Origin: Malaya genurostris
Taxonomy: Eukaryota > Arthropoda > Insecta > Diptera > Culicidae
Direction: 5' to 3'
DNA: 64,000 nucleotides
Assembly: GCF_030247185.1 (NCBI RefSeq)
Contig: NC_080572.1
Coordinates: 172,552,975 to 172,616,974, forward strand
Shown here: in pieces, positions 59,021 through 64,000 of the stretch
Numbering within the stretch: position 1 is the first letter of the stretch
Layout of the letters: each line of letters opens with the position of its first letter
The notes under the pieces: model-generated
What the model saw: the letters and a program-made list of their open reading frames with translations, nothing else
Told to the model about the DNA's origin: nothing
Databases searched by the model: none
Made by a program: the position numbers and the translations under genes

Positions 59021-60080
59021 TGGAACGATCGAAATGGACATCTGTACTCGAAAGAACATGTTGCATACATTATGATATATTTGTAAATACTGAAATAAGT
59101 AACTTCTCATACCTGCGTTGAAAGGCTGATTATACATGAAACAGATTTAAGTCATATCTAAAATTTGATCACATGACGCGTTTTAAAACTAATATTCGGG
59201 TATTTAAAACCCGAAACCGAATCGAAACTCGGTGTCTGGTTAAGGTTCAGATAAATATTTTCATTTTCAAACGGGTAAGGGTCGAGTTCGAGCCTAAGAA
59301 TGTGTAGTTTTCCAGGATTTACCTAAAAGACTGTTTGGGAACATCATTTGTAAGCTCAAATTCAATTTCGGAGTTTTAACAATGCTGCTAAATTATATCC
59401 TTTTTCACAAGCATGAGAGTAGATAATCTATTTCAAAGAATCAAAAATTCAATCCAGTGTACTGTTTATTAACATATACTTTTCGTTTTCTTTTTCAGGT
59501 ATGTTGAACACATTATTAGCCACATCACGTAAGTTTCTAATGCTATAAGCTCAGTGATAATAAGTAAGGATAATCAAGTACTCGGTGAATTCCGTACAAT
59601 CTGCTTCAACATTTCGCTTAATTCAATTAAATCACTTCAATTAAATTCAACCTATATTATTCGACACATTAGTATGACAGTGAACAGTTTGATAAACCCT
59701 TGCATTATAAGTTTTTGCGATTTCCAGACTAGTAAAATTTAAACATAGAATATTCTTTAATAACGAGTTCTAGTAATTGAGCTACGGTAAAAAACTGGTC
59801 CAACAAGAGTGTGTGGAAATCTTCCTGTTAACAAAATCAAAGGATTTTTTGTTTTTCAAGTTCAATTCATACAGAGTGAAGAATACTCCAAACTGCCGAC
59901 TCGGATTCTTTCTCAGTATTTCATTCAGGTACTAGCATATTTGCTTGACGTTCAGCATTTTAATCAGATGACGCTACAAGGATGGAGTACTGCATCGACA
60001 GCGCTTGCCTTGTAACACTTGGGATATCACAGAATTGCGAAAGAATTTGGATAGTCTACCTTGGATACGCAAGGAATTTA
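59021..60080. other. No gene seen
   Basis: AT-rich with short frames. An ACCCGAAACCGAA-like phrase near 59210 repeats in loose form but is not a tandem array. Confidence 0.5.
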
Positions 60081-60765
60081 TTAGTTGAGATCTGACATCA
60101 CGATACTCCACGCATGTCTAAACGACATGCAAGCACAATGATTAGTATCGGAAAGTCCAATTCGGAGGAGATGTGCATCTAACGTGCAGTGATTGGACAT
60201 GAGTCTGGATATCACACGAATGAAGTCCCTACATACATCCAGTCCCCTGAACCATACCTTTGTCGATATTTTAAGAATAATTGAGTGCATCCACCGATCC
60301 AGATCATCTCTATCCCAAGAAGCTTGCCAGCTGGAAAGTGTTCTTTGGCGAGACGCGCTATAGAATTCGTTGAAAGCAATCGGTCTCTCATAAATTTCAC
60401 CCTCAATAGCACCACCTTTGGCTAAAATATCGGCTCTTTCATTGCCTGGAATGGAGCAATGAGCCGGGACCCAAACTATTGTTATTTGATAATTATTATT
60501 CAATATGTCGTTCAGACACTGTTATATTTTGCCCAAGAAAAATGGTTCATTTTTGCCAGCAGCATTTCAGCGAATGGCTTCAATTGCACTCAGTCTAGCT
60601 GTGAAAAGAAAATAATGGTTTGGAGATAATGTGACGATTACACTCAAACTATAATGAACTGCTGCTAACTCTGCTATATAAACAGATGCAGGTTCTTGAA
60701 GCCTAAATGAAGCCGAAACATTATTGTTGAACATACCAAACCCAGTAGCCTCTTCAATTCGTGAT
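60081..60765 (-). pseudogene. LOA-clade retrotransposon relic: RNase H and C-terminus
   Basis: Minus-strand translation gives an RNase H domain: GSRIEEATGFGMF, VYIAELAAVHYSL (Glu of the catalytic set), FTARLSAIEAI (usual Asp lost), one stop, then TIVWVPAHCSIPGNERADIL. The C-terminal region follows: FNEFYSASRQRTLSSWQASW, WFRGLDVCRDFIRVISRL and LRIGLSDTNHCAC. This combination is typical of LOA-clade (Lian-like) mosquito elements. Only the 3' part is present, and it ends abruptly next to a mariner fragment at about 60770. Inactive. Confidence 0.82.
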
Positions 60766-60771
60766 CCGTAT

Positions 60772-61035
60772 CTAAAACAACTTGTTCTTCTTGGAACACC
60801 AATGCAGTCGACTGCTGTTTAGTTTCGGGCTCATATGAGTGAATCCATGTGTCGTAATCTGTGTAGATGTTATACACCAAATTTGAAGCACCAATATTGA
60901 ATTTCTTTGCACCAATTGACAACGAGTCTTTTTTTGAGCGATTGTCGAATTATGTGGGATCCAACGTGAGCAAATTTTTTTCTCGACTAAATGTTCATGA
61001 AAAATAACTGAATAGTTTTTCACATCAATACCCAA
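60772..61035 (-). pseudogene. mariner transposase fragment
   Basis: Minus-strand pieces in two frames give KKICSRWIPHNSTIAQKK and WIHSYEPETKQQSTALVFQ. These correspond to the segment before and around the first catalytic Asp of mariner transposases (typically GDESWVYGYDPETKQQ). The Asp position lies in a Tyr-Asp-rich stretch that is decayed. Neither ends nor the rest of the gene were found. It directly abuts the LOA relic. Confidence 0.72.
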
Positions 61036-61935
61036 GGCTGCCTCCTACTTTCACGGTACGTCACATGGCGATCTTCTTTTATCAGATTTTTCACAGCATT
61101 GTTCATTGCACATAATATTTTTTTGCTAAGCAAAAATTTTCAACTCACTGTAAACAAAACAAATAGCGCTCAAATGCCAGAATGTTCTAGGGATGGAATG
61201 GTTAAAAATGTCTAACTTTATGATAAAAACGTCAAATCCACCGGGCAACACTTAGTATTTCCAAAGTGAAATACGTACGTAACAACTTACGTATTCACTA
61301 CATGTTGCAATTGTCCTGTCTGTCGTTTTGTATTGCGGAAAATAAAAATGTGATGAATACATTTTGTATTTACTTTTCAATGAGAAATTCAGCACATTTC
61401 AATGGGAGAATACAGTACAAATTAAAATACAGCCTATTTTAGAGGAAAAAAAAATACTTGTAGTTGGTAATATTGGAGACACAACCGCGTGATGAACGCA
61501 GGACTGCTGTCGATTAGGGGCAGCTGACTTTAAAAATGCACATTTATTTTGGTACATTGTTCTACTAGTAAATCATCCATTTCATGTAAAATCTAATTAG
61601 TTCTTTATAAAATGCTCTGGATTGTGGAAAGAACGGAAGGTTACAATTTCTTCAACTTTCAACAGAGTTGATATTTATTTCACCGAGCAAAATTCCGAAC
61701 AAACCGGTTGCCTCTCGTTTGGCGAACGGCGCACAGAATAAATCTGCCACTTACCTGTGTGCCCTTCCATACAGCGCTAACGCTCCGCGCCGAGTCACGG
61801 CATCCATGAAGTTGGAATAGAATAGATGGAATAGATTTTTTTAAATCAAATTAATGTATATAAGGAAATCTAATTTCACTCTTTGCTTGATTCTATGTGG
61901 AGACACTGTAAATGGATTTTACCGTAACTGGTAAT
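61036..61935. other. No gene seen
   Basis: AT-rich; 61640-61800 is GC-richer without a recognisable feature. Confidence 0.5.
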
Positions 61936-63807
61936 AAAAAACGTGATTAATCCACCTAGCAGTGAGATGATACCTTTTTTTATCAATCCGCATGTGTTTT
62001 TTTGCATGGATATTCTTAGGTGTTTTAGTTCTCATGACATTATTTTAATTATCGTCGTTTTAAACGGCAAATTGAGATTTTAATCACTCATTATCCTGTA
62101 ATGCCGAAACTGCAAAACATATCGAATTTCAATCTTAGCGTGCGACAATCGATTGAACATTCCATGAGATGTCGAAGTAAGTTCCACTTTAGAGTTTTTC
62201 GTCATTATTTATGGTACTTTCAGAGCCGGTATTCAGGAATTAGCATAGCCCAAAATGATTCGAATGGCCATAAATTATTACGCCAAACAATTTACATGAA
62301 ATTTATAAACTCATCATCTGTAATTCCAGAATCGGATAAAATTCACCAATTTTGTATGGGACCTTAAGTCCTGTAATATTTGTTTTGGAAGTTCGATTTG
62401 GTCTTTTTTGAGAAAATGATTGAGCTTTGAGAATCGATTCGATACTGGAACCGGAATTCTAAAATCGGTGTAGCCGAAATCAGTTAAATTCACCTCAGCA
62501 GTGTGTAGACATCTTTGAGAAATTGTAGTGCGAATTAAAATTTGGGGGTACATTCCGAATCCAAAAACGAATACCGCTCAAACTGAAAAAAATTTGTTTG
62601 GTAATCGACTATCCACATCTGCTAACCCGATAAACCTGATTAATTTATGTGAAATGGACATTTTTATACTAATCACCCTGCATTTTCTAAACCAGAAGTC
62701 GGATCTGACTAAAAAGTAAGAGGTTTTATAGGATTTTAAGACCTCTCATTTGAATCATAGTTGATTCTTATATTTCATTTAAATCTAAGATCGGTTCAGC
62801 CGTCTACGAGAAAAATTAATTGCATTATTTTAATTTCGTTTCACATATCATCCTGTGGTTCCGCAATCAGAAGTCGGATCCAAGCGTAATTCTGGAACCT
62901 TGTTTGGGAGTATACGACTTTTCATATGAATCTGAGTTTGTAGAAAACGGTTTAACCATCTCCGAGAAAATTGAGTGAAATTATTTGTCACACACGCATT
63001 TGCTGATCTCGACGAACTGAGTCGTATGGTATATGGAAGTCATGTTCTTCCAGCATTTATTGCTGTAAATAGTTTAAATCAATATAATTATGGAATTACT
63101 TCCAACTCGATAATGCTGGTATCATCTGGTTTACATATGCCATATTCGAAAGATTATGTTGCCAAAAATGAACCGTGCTAAAATTGGTCCGAGGCAAATT
63201 GTCATAAAAAAGGATGCTGTACACAGTCTTTTTGGTACTTGGAAACAATTATATGTAACAGTATAAAAAATCGTGTTTCATGTTGCTCCCAAGCATTGCT
63301 TTTTCATACAGCGCTCAAAATTCCTTCTACTGGAATAAGGCTTACACAAAAATATCGATATCTCCGTTAAAAATGGACGGATTTTAACAATCTATGGCTT
63401 GTTGGATAGGTATTACCGAGCGAAATCTAAGTCTGGAAACATATTCTGTTTTCAAGGTCAAATGTGACAGATACTGTCAAAAAAGTGAAAATTTTGACAT
63501 AAAACTTCGTATAACTCAAAAAGTAAACATCCGATCTCAAAACCATTCAATAGCGTTCTGGGTGACGGGGAGACCTTTCATTTGCGACTAGTTTGATCAA
63601 AATCGGTCCAGCCATCTCTGAGATCTCGACCTCTTAGTTGACAACACACATACAGACACACACACATACACACACACACAGACATTTGTTCAGTTCGTCG
63701 AGCTGAATCGATTGGTATATGACATTCGGCCCTCCGGGCCTCGGAAAATTTTTCGAAAGTTTGAGCGAATTCTATACCTATTTTTTATATATATAAAAAA
63801 AGGTAAA
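61936..63807 (+). repeat. Family B repeat, near full-length copy
   Basis: It starts with ACGTGATTAATCCACCTAGC then AGTGAGATGATACCTTTTTT. Modules with ACCAGAAGTCGGATCTGACT-like and TTCCGCAATCAGAAGTCGGA-like phrases follow. Then come the CAAAACCATTCAATAGCG and GATCTCGACCTCTTAGTTGA blocks, a CA tract, GGCCCTCCGGGCCTCGG, and the terminal GAATTCTATACCTATTTTTT with an AGGTAAAAC end. ACCTTTTTTTAT appears inverted near both ends, a possible terminal repeat. Non-coding. Confidence 0.85.
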
Positions 63808-64000
63808 ACACTATAATTTATGAACCCTAGAACTGTCGATTTGTATATGTATTCTCTCCGTGGTGTTCATACTTTGATGAATTTCCCGCGCTTGTTCAAA
63901 GCGAAAGCCACACTGCAAACGGAGCGAACGATGAACATAGTAGATCAAAAGATCAAGATCACTTTTTCCGTCCGTCCTGCAGCAGAACTGCACACAGTGC

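Overview
The window looks like a gene-poor, repeat-rich stretch of a dipteran genome, most likely a mosquito (Culicidae). I infer this from the AT-rich composition, the absence of any recognisable host gene, rRNA or tRNA gene in 64 kb, and the mix of transposable elements: I-, Jockey-, CR1- and LOA-type non-LTR retrotransposons, Tc1/mariner-type elements including a DD41D one, a tRNA-derived SINE and several MITEs. The species cannot be fixed from the sequence alone.

The centrepiece is an apparently full-length, open I-clade non-LTR retrotransposon at 26595-34482. It has a 13-bp target-site duplication (TSD), a 5' end matching an Inr + DPE promoter, ORF1 (gag-like, three zinc knuckles, coiled coil), ORF2 (endonuclease, reverse transcriptase, RNase H, C-terminal zinc knuckle), a short 3' UTR with a perfect hairpin, and a poly(A) tail. 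ORF2 carries about 750 extra residues ahead of the endonuclease, and most of these are six in-frame tandem copies of a 300-bp (100-residue) unit; two neighbouring units are identical. This is the most novel feature seen.

The I-clade element sits inside a copy of a dispersed repeat, here called family A. One end has TTAATCCACCTAGTGGTG followed by GCCTTTCTCATAT, and the other has an inverted GCCTTTCTCATAT-like end. The interior consists of diverged modules of about 135-165 bp. A related, longer repeat, family B (about 1.9 kb; copies at 1-175, 23650-25135, 34763-36705, 61936-63807), carries a CA/GT microsatellite at a fixed place. Families A and B together cover much of the window, and other elements have landed in them. 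For example, a 4-kb 5'-truncated Jockey-type element (47030-51051, 14-bp TSD) and a deleted mariner (51127-52057, TA duplication) lie 75 bp apart in one family A copy.

Region by region: 1-5 kb is AT-rich DNA with a truncated Jockey 3' end. 5-10 kb holds retrotransposon coding fragments, a PIF/Harbinger-type MITE and a foldback MITE. 10.8-11.7 kb is a rearranged DD41D mariner. 12-19 kb is mostly unrecognised, with two tRNA-like repeats (4.9 and 14.8 kb) and a local duplication. 19.1-19.9 kb is a MITE with nested repeats. 20-25 kb is unique DNA plus a family B copy. 25.7-36.7 kb is the family A palindrome with the I element, then family B. 37-46.7 kb has a foldback element, a SINE, family A copies and unique DNA. 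46.7-53.6 kb is the nested Jockey/mariner cluster. 53.6-64 kb is unique DNA, a family A copy, LOA and mariner relics, and a family B copy. No host gene could be supported. Several GC-richer, low-repeat islands (about 12.4-13.8, 21.4-22.3, 40.9-42.0, 44.6-46.3 and 53.7-55.8 kb) could be intronic or regulatory DNA of genes outside the window.
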